Assembly: GCA_049509915.1 (NCBI GenBank)
Contig: JBEKZL010000055.1
Span: 1-30,509, forward strand
Direction: 5' to 3'
Source: JBEKYD01 sp049509915
GTDB lineage: Bacteria; Acidobacteriota; Terriglobia; Bryobacterales; Bryobacteraceae
Length of the DNA stretch: 30,509 nucleotides
Notes under the pieces: generated by a model
What the model saw: only the letters and a program-made list of their open reading frames with translations
The model's database searches: none
Told to the model about the DNA's origin: nothing
Translations under genes and position numbers: made by a program
Shown here: one piece after another, positions 5,687 to 13,188 of the stretch
How the letters are laid out: each line of letters opens with the position of its first letter
How positions within the stretch are numbered: the first letter of the stretch is position 1

Positions 5687-8095
5687 CTACGTGTCTCCGG
5701 CGCGTGTAGTGCGCTGTTCGATGGCGTCCAGCAACTCGTCCCGGCGGGCGATTTCCAGGGCGATTTTGAGGTAGAACAACGGCAGGGGCGCCAGCAGATC
5801 TTCAAAGCCTTCGCACAGGTTCACGGCATCTTTCTCGGTCGTCACCAGTGCCCGCGCGCCTTCATCCCGAAGCCAGCGGCCCATCCGCTTCAGCTCGGCC
5901 GGACGGTACCGATGATGATCCGGAAACTGTACCCAGTCCACCAGGCGAATGCCCAGCGTCTTCAAGGTTTGGCGGAACGATTGCGGATTGCCCAGCCCGC
6001 AGAAACCTGCCGGGCGGTCGAAGGGTGTCGCGGCGGGATCGTATTCGCGCCCGTTGGCGGCTTCAACCCAGGCGTGCGGGCGGGTGACCGCGTGAAAAAC
6101 CGGCGCCCGGCTGTTGCGTGCGCCCAGGGCTCGCTCCAGCGCCGGGACGCCGGCCGAAAGATCGGCGCGCGTGATCAGGAAAATATCCGCCCGCGCCAGC
6201 GCGTCCAGCGGCTCGCGCAGCCGGCCCAGCGGAAACACGGCGCCTCCGCCGAACGGATCGAGCGCATCCACCAGTACCAGGTTCACCGCCCGTTCCAGCC
6301 TGCGGTGCTGCAACCCGTCGTCGAGCAGGATCGTGTCGACCAATGGAAAGCGCGCCAGCAGAAGTTGGCCGGCACGAAACCGGTCGGCGCCGATGCCAAC
6401 CGGAGCCAGGCCGGAACGGAGGAAGATCTGCGGCTCGTCGCCGGTTTCGGCCGAGCTGACTTGGGCGCCGGGTTCCATTACGGAAATCGGCTCGGGAGAA
6501 ATCCGGCCGTATCCCCGCGTGAGGATGCCCGGAGCGTGCCCGCGCTCGATCAGCCCGGCAGCCAGGCTCAGCACGCAGGGAGTCTTGCCGGTGCCGCCCA
6601 TGGTGAGGTTGCCGACCGAGATCACCGGCACCGGCAGGTTGCGAGCGGTGAGTCGCTGCCACTTTTGCCGCAGGCCGGAGGCGACCGTCCAGGCGCCCGC
6701 CAGCACACGCGCCAACGGATACCACGGCCATGCCGGCCGGTACACCGGTATACGCGTGGCATAAAGCTCACGCACCGCCGCCAGGGCGCGCGCGGTGGCG
6801 CCCCGGCGCGCTTCGGCGGCACTGAGCGCGCGTCGGCCAAGCTGGCGCCGCCGCTCCGGATCATCGAGCAGCGCCGATACGGTTTCGGCCAGTTCGTCCG
6901 GCCCGGCGATTTCGGCAACCGCTCCGGTCCGCCGGAATTGGTCGGCAATGGCCGTGAAATTTTCCATGTGCGGACCGACGATGACGGGTTTCGCGAACAG
7001 CGCCGGCTCCAGAATATTGTGCCCGCCGCGCCGCGCCAGCGTGCCGCCCATGAAGACCACATCAGCGGTGTCGAACAGCCCGCTCAACTCGCCGATGGTG
7101 TCGAGCAGGAGAACGCGAGGCGGAAGAGCGCGACCGGGGGGTCGCGCGCGGACTAGGGGGTCCGCCCCACCAAGCTGCGAACGGCGATCGTATGCAACCC
7201 CGGCGGCGGCGAGTTTGTCGGCGGCCAGGTCGAAGCGCTCCGGCTTGCGCGGCGCCCAGATCAGCACCAGGCCGGGATGGCGAAGGGCGAGCCGGAGCCA
7301 GCTTTCCACCACGCACTGGTCTTCATCCACGTCGCCGGCCTCGGCGCCCGGCATGGTGCTGGCCGCGATCCACACCGCCGCCGGTTGCCGGGCCGCCAGC
7401 CAACGCCTCACCGGAGAATCGGCGGGGGCCGCGCGGGCAGCGAAGTCGTACTTGAAATTGCCGGCCACTTCCACCCGCTCCGGCGGCGCGCCCAGCGCCA
7501 GATAACGCTCGCGCATCTCCGCGCTCTGCACCTGGATCCGGTCTGCGGACCAGACGGCGCCGAACCACCACGCCCAGCGGCGGTAGGGCGGAAAGGCGCG
7601 GTCGGAAATGCGGCCATTGACGATGGCGAGGCCGGCGCCGGTCCGTTGGCACTCGCGGAACAGGTTGGGCCAGATCTCGGTTTCCACCACCAGCACCACC
7701 GCTGGCCGCAACGTGCGCAGCACCCGGCGCACGGCGAAAACGTAATCCATGGGCGCAAAGAAAACCCCATCCGCCAGCCCGTCCAGCTTCGCGCGCGAGG
7801 TGGCGTGGCCCGCCAGCGTGCCGGAGGAAACGAAGATCGCGGTGCGGGGAAATGCCGCCCGAAGTCCCCTCATCAGTTCCATCGCGCCCAGCACTTCCCC
7901 CACCGAAACCGCATGCAACCAGATGGCGCCCTGGCCGGTCTGAGTAAATGAGGATGGCAGGAAGCCGAAGCGCTCGGGCAGGGAAGCCCAGTAGGCACGG
8001 TTCCTCAGGCCGCGCCACACCCAATACAATAGGACGAGGGGCATCGAAAACCCTTGGAGGACCCGGTAGAGGAGATAAATGCCTTTTGTTTTCAA
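5687..8095 (-). CDS. waaA-lpxK: Fused Kdo transferase (WaaA/KdtA) and tetraacyldisaccharide 4'-kinase (LpxK)
   Basis: One uninterrupted frame of about 802 residues joins two consecutive lipid A enzymes. Residues 1 to about 445 match WaaA: N-terminal membrane anchor, WLHAVSVGE with the catalytic Glu at about 67, VVETEIWPNLF, a CMP-Kdo-binding part with IWAPRKPERF, and GGHNILEPALFAKPVIVGPH. Residues from about 450 match LpxK: Walker A GNLTMGGTGKTP (about 495-506), TRGYGR, and the signature LLDDGLQHRRL (about 591-601). WaaA adds Kdo to the lipid A precursor, and LpxK phosphorylates its 4' position; both act at the cytoplasmic face of the inner membrane. I chose TTG 8095 because alignment in memory to E. 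coli WaaA needs the IYLLYRVLQ helix; ATG 8044 (AAGGG upstream) is the alternative. Residues near GGADPLVRARPPGRA derive from a palindromic insertion. Confidence 0.93.
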   Translation of the reverse strand: MKTKGIYLLYRVLQGFSMPLVLLYWVWRGLRNRAYWASLPERFGFLPSSFTQTGQGAIWLHAVSVGEVLGAMELMRGLRAAFPRTAIFVSSGTLAGHATSRAKLDGLADGVFFAPMDYVFAVRRVLRTLRPAVVLVVETEIWPNLFRECQRTGAGLAIVNGRISDRAFPPYRRWAWWFGAVWSADRIQVQSAEMRERYLALGAPPERVEVAGNFKYDFAARAAPADSPVRRWLAARQPAAVWIAASTMPGAEAGDVDEDQCVVESWLRLALRHPGLVLIWAPRKPERFDLAADKLAAAGVAYDRRSQLGGADPLVRARPPGRALPPRVLLLDTIGELSGLFDTADVVFMGGTLARRGGHNILEPALFAKPVIVGPHMENFTAIADQFRRTGAVAEIAGPDELAETVSALLDDPERRRQLGRRALSAAEARRGATARALAAVRELYATRIPVYRPAWPWYPLARVLAGAWTVASGLRQKWQRLTARNLPVPVISVGNLTMGGTGKTPCVLSLAAGLIERGHAPGILTRGYGRISPEPISVMEPGAQVSSAETGDEPQIFLRSGLAPVGIGADRFRAGQLLLARFPLVDTILLDDGLQHRRLERAVNLVLVDALDPFGGGAVFPLGRLREPLDALARADIFLITRADLSAGVPALERALGARNSRAPVFHAVTRPHAWVEAANGREYDPAATPFDRPAGFCGLGNPQSFRQTLKTLGIRLVDWVQFPDHHRYRPAELKRMGRWLRDEGARALVTTEKDAVNLCEGFEDLLAPLPLFYLKIALEIARRDELLDAIEQRTTRAGDT
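7128..7174. repeat. Double palindrome inserted in frame in the WaaA part of waaA-lpxK
   Basis: Two perfect inverted repeats lie back to back: GCGCGACC-GGGG-GGTCGCGC (7128-7147, 8-bp stem) and GCGGAC-TAGGGG-GTCCGC (7148-7165, 6-bp stem), followed by CCCACCAAG. They are translated as about 13-15 residues (GGADPLVRARPPGRA) between the SQL and LPPRVLLLDTIGEL segments of WaaA. The tail GCCCCACCAAG is shared with the palindrome at 28408-28436. This looks like a short REP-like element that landed in a coding region and kept the frame. Confidence 0.7.
8021..8030 (+). promoter_or_regulatory. Weak candidate -10 for the secreted protein gene at 8079
   Basis: TACAAT at 8025-8030 matches a sigma-70 -10 box 5 of 6 and lies about 49 nt before ATG 8079. 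The -35 region at the expected distance (around 8001-8007) is poor. It lies inside the opposite-strand waaA-lpxK coding region. Only the -10 is convincing. Confidence 0.25.
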
Positions 8096-8669
8096 ACGTT
8101 TGGCTTTCTTTATGAGTATAGCCGCGGGGCTGGCCGCCGACAAGCAGACTCCCTTTAAGGCACCCGCCGCGGCCGAGTTTGCCCACCATCAGACCAATAA
8201 CAAGGTAACCCTCGGCGCCGAACCTTACGTCGTCGGCGACAAAGTGAAGGACGCCTTCGGCAAGCTCGTGCCCTACGAACATGGCGTGCTGCCGGTTCTG
8301 GTGGCGATTCAAAACGATAGCGGACGAACCGTCAAGCTCGATGGCATCGAGGTGTGGTACGTTGGCCCACACGGCGACCGCACCGAAGCTACCCCGGCCA
8401 AAGACGTGCGCTATACGGTTCCGCCGCACCGGCCGAGCATGATCCCCGGTCCCATGGGGCTGCCGGCCAAAGGCAAGAAGAATCCGTTCGACGAATGGGA
8501 AATCGAAGGACGCGCCTTTGCCGCGCAGGCGCTTCCCGCCGGCAATCAGGCCTACGGGTTTTTTTATTTCCGAACCGGCATCCAGAAGGGCGCAACCATT
8601 TATGTGAGCGGCGTGGTGGATGCGCCCAGCGGAGAGGAACTGATGTTCTTCGAGGTTCCGCTGGAATAG
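8079..8669 (+). CDS. Secreted protein of unknown function
   Basis: A 196-residue protein that I do not recognise. The start is well supported: AGAGGAG ends 4 nt before ATG 8079. Residues 1-20 form a signal peptide (MPFVFKRLAFFMSIAAGLAA), so the mature protein should be periplasmic or secreted. The rest is strand-rich, with VLPVLVAIQNDSGRTVKLDG followed by IEVWYVGP, a loop PPHRPSMIPGPMGLPAKGKK, and AYGFFYFRTGIQKGATIYVS near the end. This has the feel of an immunoglobulin-like or C2-like beta sandwich, but that is a guess from the strand pattern. No catalytic motif is visible. It is divergent from waaA-lpxK, and the two 5' ends overlap if the TTG 8095 start is right. The next plus-strand gene begins about 90 nt downstream. 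Confidence 0.85.
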   Translation: MPFVFKRLAFFMSIAAGLAADKQTPFKAPAAAEFAHHQTNNKVTLGAEPYVVGDKVKDAFGKLVPYEHGVLPVLVAIQNDSGRTVKLDGIEVWYVGPHGDRTEATPAKDVRYTVPPHRPSMIPGPMGLPAKGKKNPFDEWEIEGRAFAAQALPAGNQAYGFFYFRTGIQKGATIYVSGVVDAPSGEELMFFEVPLE

Positions 8670-8760
8670 CGGCGGGCCGGCAGTTTTGACAGTCTAAATG
8701 CGAGCTGAGCGGGTGATCGTTGTACCATAAGGCATCCGCGTGTGGAAGGATACATTGTTG

Positions 8761-11730
8761 GTGAAACGTGTCTTGATTTGGGGATGGCTGGCCCTGGCGG
8801 CGCCGTTTGTGCGCCTGGGCATGGCGCAGGTGACCGGCGGAACGGCAGCCACTTTTGGCAACGTGATTGCGCTGACCGGCGGCACGCCATCGGACATCGT
8901 GCTGGACGAGTCGCGCCACTACCTGTATCTGGTTAATAACAATACCAACGCGGTTTATGTGCTCGACTACACTACCAATCAAGTGGTGAATACGATTGGC
9001 GTGGGCACCACGCCGCTGGCGGCGGCAATGTCGATGGACAACGCCTGGTTGTACGTGACTTGCAGCGGCAATTCCACCCTGAACGTCATCAACCTGAACC
9101 AGATGAGCGTGACCCAGACGGTTTCGCTCGCGTCGGCGCCGCAGGGCGTGGAGGTGGGCAGCGACGGGCGGGTGGTGATTAGCGCGGCGGGCACCGGAGT
9201 GGTTTCGGGCGTGCCGCAGGGGACCCTGCTGCTGTACGATCCATCGAACCAGAGCGTCGGCTCGGTGATCGTGCCGGCGCTGCCCTCCACCCCCGCCACC
9301 CTGCCCACGCCTACTCTGCCCACCAAGCCTCAGACTACTTTCAGCAGTAAACTGTTGCGGACGCCTAAGGGCGACTACATCGTGGGCGGCATCACTCCCA
9401 CCAGTTCCACCACATACTTCTTCGTGTACGAAGTGGCTTCAGGGGCGGTGCTGCGCAACCGCACCATCGCGGGCGCTTCCACGGTATTGGCGATGGCGCC
9501 GGACGGATCGAAATTCATGGCCGGGTTCACCATGTTCGACATCGGCACGCTCGCCATCCTGGCCCAGCAGAACAACGCCAACGCGCCATTCGCCTTTACT
9601 TCCGCCGTCAACACCCTGCAGAACGTGGGCGGAAGCGTGTTTTCGCCCGACGGCACCACCCTTTACAGCGTTTTCAACACGGCTGCTTCCACCACGCCGA
9701 CGCCGCCGGCCAGCGCTTCGACGCTGCTGGTGAACAATCCCTCCAACCTGGCCATCGGCCTGGGAGTCAACCTGCCCGAAAGCATCGTGGCCAAGATGGT
9801 GATTACTGCCGATGGCACCCAGGCATGGGGCCTCTCCGATTCCGGCCTGATCCACTTGCCGCTGGCCAACCTGTACACGTATCCGCTGCTGATGCCTGCC
9901 TCGACCGACGTATTTCTGGCCATGGACGATTGCAACCGCGGCCTGGCCAGCGGCACGCTTCAGGTGGCCAACGCCGGCGGCGGCAAACTGACCTATACGG
10001 TTTCGCCTCCCACCACGGCGGCGGTGGATTATGCCCTTTCGAGCGGAGTGGCGCCCAGCAAAGTGACGTTTTCGATGGACCCTGGCCGCACCGGGCTAAC
10101 CCGCTACGGCGGCACCAATCTCTGGACCGGAACCGCCACCACTTACGGCACCCAAAGCGGCACGGCACTCAACGTGACCTTCACTTCCTCGGACGCCATC
10201 AACGTTCCCAACATCGTGCGGGTGTACATGAACTACCGGCTGAGCGACCAGCGCGGCGTCATTTATCCGATTCCGACCACGCCCAACAGCAGCTCGGGCG
10301 GCACCACCAACGCCAACGGCAACGAGGGGCTGCAGGATATCGTTTACGACGCGGTTCACAACCGGGTCTACATTTCCAATTCCGGCTACAACCGGATTGA
10401 GGTTTTCGATATCGGCCAGCAGGCTTTTCTCACTCCGATCCCGGTGGGCCAGTTGCCGCACCAGATGGCGCTCGCGACCGATTCGAGCACGCTCTACGTC
10501 GTCAATACCGGCTCGGAATTGATCAGCATCGTGGATTTGAATCAGCTTCAGGTAACCGGCAACGTGACGTTTCCGCCCATTCCGCGCAACGGCACCAGTT
10601 CGGTCGTCTACCCGCGCACGCTGGCGATGGGATTGTTCGGGCTGGAATTCGTGATGTCGGACGGCTCGCAGTGGGAAGTGGTGAATGGCACGGCGGTGCC
10701 GCGGCCGGCTAACACGGTGACGCCTGTGGCGTTGGCCAACACAGGCGACAGCATGGGTCCGGGTTACAACATGCTCGCCACGCCGGATAACTCTTACATA
10801 CTAACTATGTCGGGCAACGGTTACGCCTATCTGTATAACTCGACCACCGACACTTATCAGACCGGCCGGCTGTTGTTTTCGACGATTCAGGGTTACTATG
10901 GCGTGTTAGGCGGGTCGCCCGGAGGCACTTACTTTCTGGCTAACGGGCTGGTGTTGAATCCTTCGCTGACCACGCTCTACGGCACGGCCACGCCGTCCGC
11001 CACTACCACCAACGGGCTACCGGGCCGTAACGTTGCGGCGGTGGCTCCGATCGACGATACTTATTTCCTGCGCCTGACCACGCCGGTGCGCACGGCCATC
11101 ACGTCCACCACCACCGACGATTCCCGCACCATTCTCGAGAAAGTGAACGTGCTCACCGGCAACGATACGCTGGTGGGCGCGACCGCCGAAAATCCGATTG
11201 CCGAGGTCTTCGGCACCACCCGCTTCAATACCACGGCGCGGCAGGTGGTGGTGGATGCGACCGGCTCGACGGCTTACGCCATCACGCTCTCCGGCATGAG
11301 CGTGATTCCGCTGGCGGCGGCGACAACTTCCACCGTACCGGCCATTACCAGCGTGGTGAATGCCAGCAGCGGATCGAGCGGCCTGCTGCCGGGGTCGTTC
11401 ATTACCATCAACGGCTCCAATCTGGCTGCCGCCGCGACGGCTTCCACCATTCCGCCGCCGACCGTACTGGGTGGGTCGTGCGTCACCATGGGCGAAACGG
11501 CAATCCCGCTGATTTCTACTTCCGCGGGCCAGATTCAAGCCCAGATTCCTACCAATCTGCCGACCGGAACTCAGGTGGTGGAAGTGCGGTCCCTGGGCAT
11601 GGCGCAGGACAGCGCGCCGGTTACGGTGATGGTGAAAGGGGCCGTGGGCCCGACCACGACTTCGCCAGTAAACGAACGCACCGGGGAACCGATTCGCGGC
11701 GGCGGCCGCGCGGGAATCGGCAGGCGGTAA
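8761..11730 (+). CDS. Large secreted beta-propeller (YncE-like) protein with Solibacter-type C-terminal domain
   Basis: About 989 residues. From GTG 8761 a signal peptide reads VKRVLIWGWLALAAPFVRLG and ends near MAQ; GGAAGGA lies 10 nt upstream (TTG 8758 and GTG 8740 are alternatives). Residues about 30-380 contain repeating blades such as HYLYLVNNNTNAVYVLDY and AWLYVTCSGNSTLNVINL, typical of seven-bladed YncE/surface-layer propellers. A middle segment (about 395-510) resembles the beta-sandwich repeats found between propellers. A second propeller follows (NRVYISNSGYNRIEVFDIGQ, STLYVVNTGSELISIVDL). The last about 110 residues (VPAITSVVNASSGSSGLLPG, FITINGSNLA, QIQAQIPTNLPTGTQVVEV) match the Solibacter C-terminal domain of the TIGR03437 type. 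Ligand and role are unknown; a cell-surface binding protein is likely. Confidence 0.9.
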   Translation: MKRVLIWGWLALAAPFVRLGMAQVTGGTAATFGNVIALTGGTPSDIVLDESRHYLYLVNNNTNAVYVLDYTTNQVVNTIGVGTTPLAAAMSMDNAWLYVTCSGNSTLNVINLNQMSVTQTVSLASAPQGVEVGSDGRVVISAAGTGVVSGVPQGTLLLYDPSNQSVGSVIVPALPSTPATLPTPTLPTKPQTTFSSKLLRTPKGDYIVGGITPTSSTTYFFVYEVASGAVLRNRTIAGASTVLAMAPDGSKFMAGFTMFDIGTLAILAQQNNANAPFAFTSAVNTLQNVGGSVFSPDGTTLYSVFNTAASTTPTPPASASTLLVNNPSNLAIGLGVNLPESIVAKMVITADGTQAWGLSDSGLIHLPLANLYTYPLLMPASTDVFLAMDDCNRGLASGTLQVANAGGGKLTYTVSPPTTAAVDYALSSGVAPSKVTFSMDPGRTGLTRYGGTNLWTGTATTYGTQSGTALNVTFTSSDAINVPNIVRVYMNYRLSDQRGVIYPIPTTPNSSSGGTTNANGNEGLQDIVYDAVHNRVYISNSGYNRIEVFDIGQQAFLTPIPVGQLPHQMALATDSSTLYVVNTGSELISIVDLNQLQVTGNVTFPPIPRNGTSSVVYPRTLAMGLFGLEFVMSDGSQWEVVNGTAVPRPANTVTPVALANTGDSMGPGYNMLATPDNSYILTMSGNGYAYLYNSTTDTYQTGRLLFSTIQGYYGVLGGSPGGTYFLANGLVLNPSLTTLYGTATPSATTTNGLPGRNVAAVAPIDDTYFLRLTTPVRTAITSTTTDDSRTILEKVNVLTGNDTLVGATAENPIAEVFGTTRFNTTARQVVVDATGSTAYAITLSGMSVIPLAAATTSTVPAITSVVNASSGSSGLLPGSFITINGSNLAAAATASTIPPPTVLGGSCVTMGETAIPLISTSAGQIQAQIPTNLPTGTQVVEVRSLGMAQDSAPVTVMVKGAVGPTTTSPVNERTGEPIRGGGRAGIGRR

Positions 11731-11747
11731 AGCGGCCCGATCCCCAT

Positions 11748-11776
11748 TTGACAGGCGGCAAGCGGCGACTTATCCT
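11748..11776 (+). promoter_or_regulatory. Sigma-70-type promoter for the gene at 11840
   Basis: TTGACA (11748-11753, perfect -35), a 17-nt spacer and TATCCT (11771-11776, 4 of 6). Predicted transcription start is near 11783, giving a 5' leader of about 57 nt before ATG 11840. It sits in the 109-bp gap after the beta-propeller gene, so the downstream gene can be expressed on its own. Confidence 0.6.
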
Positions 11777-11839
11777 GAAGCAGATCTGCAAATCTGTTAT
11801 CCCCGGCGGCGAACGATCGGCCGCCGGAATGCGAGGTAA

Positions 11840-12757
11840 ATGGTGATAAAGACTGCCCTGTTCGCGGCCTTTGGGGCCTTTCTACTGTCGGGACCCGTCG
11901 CGGCATTCGACGATCTGGATACCACTCTCCAGAGCCTCAAGGACGCACAATCGAAGAACGATGTCTCCGCCGTCAAGAAATTGGCTCCGCAGGTTTACGC
12001 CATCGCCGCAAAGACGATTTCGGAACCGGAGCCTCAGGCTGCCGACGCAAAGGCGGACTGGGCCAAACGGGTAGCGGCTGTCCGCCAGGAAACCGAGGAC
12101 GCGGCGTACGCGGTGTATGCGGTGGCGGCGCAAGCGAAGCCGGCCGAGACGGTGGAGTTGATGGCGATGCTGGAATCGCTCAATCCCAAGAGCCAGTATT
12201 TGGAGCAAGGCTACGAGAACTATTTCTATGCGCTGCGGCAACTGAAACAGGAGGCCAAGATCGTGCCGCTGGCCGAGAAAGGGCTGGTGAATTTTCCCGC
12301 CAGCCCCGATCTGTTGGGGGAACTGGCCAGCGCGGCCATGGCCAAGAACCAGCCGGACCGCGCGCTGGGATTCGCCAGGCGCGAGATCGCCGCTTTCCAG
12401 CAGAACAAGCCGGATTGGCTGAGCGACGAGGACTGGGACCGCCGCAAGACGGCTCTGTTGGGAGGGGGTTATTATATTGCCGGGGTATTGACAGCACAGA
12501 AAGGCGTCTATCAGGAATCGGACACCGACCTGCGCGCGGCGCTGCCGCTGATTAAGGGCAGCGCGGCGATGATGGGTCCGGCATTGTTCTATCTGGGGCT
12601 TGACAACTATCGCCTTGGCAAGACGGCCAACAACAAGAAGCAGATGCTGGAGGGCGTCAGCTTCAGCCAGCAGGCGGCTCAGGTGCCGGGCGCCCTGCAA
12701 CAGCAGGCCTCTCACAACTACTCAATGTTTAAGGACGAAGCGGATCACATGCGGTAG
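11840..12757 (+). CDS. Secreted TPR-like helical repeat protein of unknown function
   Basis: A 305-residue protein. ATG 11840 is preceded by GCGAGG four nt upstream. Residues 1-22 form a signal peptide (MVIKTALFAAFGAFLLSGPVAA). The mature part is almost wholly helical, with degenerate TPR-like pairs: LKDAQSKNDVSAVKKLAPQV, AVAAQAKPAETVELMAMLES, a block around LGELASAAMAKNQPDRALGF, and GPALFYLGLDNYRLGKTANN near the end. TPR-like domains bind other proteins, but no partner or enzyme motif can be seen. A good promoter lies 64 nt upstream. It may be a periplasmic scaffold. The assignment to a helical repeat is by residue pattern only. Confidence 0.87.
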   Translation: MVIKTALFAAFGAFLLSGPVAAFDDLDTTLQSLKDAQSKNDVSAVKKLAPQVYAIAAKTISEPEPQAADAKADWAKRVAAVRQETEDAAYAVYAVAAQAKPAETVELMAMLESLNPKSQYLEQGYENYFYALRQLKQEAKIVPLAEKGLVNFPASPDLLGELASAAMAKNQPDRALGFARREIAAFQQNKPDWLSDEDWDRRKTALLGGGYYIAGVLTAQKGVYQESDTDLRAALPLIKGSAAMMGPALFYLGLDNYRLGKTANNKKQMLEGVSFSQQAAQVPGALQQQASHNYSMFKDEADHMR

Positions 12758-12851
12758 AGCGGGCCGCTGGAGCGGCTAACCAAAGCCAATGTAGATGGGC
12801 ACTGCCGGCAGCGGAGATAATCGCCAATAGGGAACCGGCCCGCACATCCCC

Positions 12852-13175
12852 ATGTTCGCGAACTTTCGCAGGGAAATCCCCGCTCCATCGTTCGGCGTAT
12901 TCCTCTCTCTGCAAGTCCTGGACGTGTTGACCACGCTGATCGGCTTGCGTCTGGGCGCCTCGGAAAGCAGCCTGTTCATCTCCCGCCTCATGCGCCTGGG
13001 AGTCGTGGAGGCGCTGGCGATCTCGAAGCTGTTCGCCATCATCCTGGCCTCCGCGGCAGTGGGATACAAGCGGGGCCGAGTGGTGGTGGTGCTGAATTAC
13101 TGGTTTGGGGCGGTGGTGGGTTGGAACCTCTGCGCCATCCTCTACACTGGCATAGCCACCGGCTTTCATCCCTGA
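12852..13175 (+). CDS. Small inner-membrane protein, DUF5658-like
   Basis: A 107-residue protein with three hydrophobic segments at about 14-34 (FGVFLSLQVLDVLTTLIGLR), 50-70 (GVVEALAISKLFAIILASAA) and 77-100 (VVVVLNYWFGAVVGWNLCAI). The Asp in the first helix and the charged/polar turn GASES after it resemble the small DUF5658 membrane family, whose function is unknown. ATG 12852 has no good Shine-Dalgarno sequence, so the start is uncertain, though codon pattern and the convergent layout support a real gene. It ends 13 bp before the stop of the opposing PEP-CTERM gene. It is the last plus-strand gene of this block. Confidence 0.75.
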   Translation: MFANFRREIPAPSFGVFLSLQVLDVLTTLIGLRLGASESSLFISRLMRLGVVEALAISKLFAIILASAAVGYKRGRVVVVLNYWFGAVVGWNLCAILYTGIATGFHP

Positions 13176-13188
13176 TTGCGAACGGCAG

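Noticed and set aside
5396..7156. 586-codon open frame on the plus strand opposite waaA-lpxK
   Set aside because: Composition is Arg/Gly/Ala/Gln-rich without motifs, and the minus strand carries the recognised LpxK and WaaA motifs.
8686..8714. Promoter for the beta-propeller gene starting with TTGACA at 8686
   Set aside because: The -35 is perfect, but no acceptable -10 lies 16-18 nt downstream.
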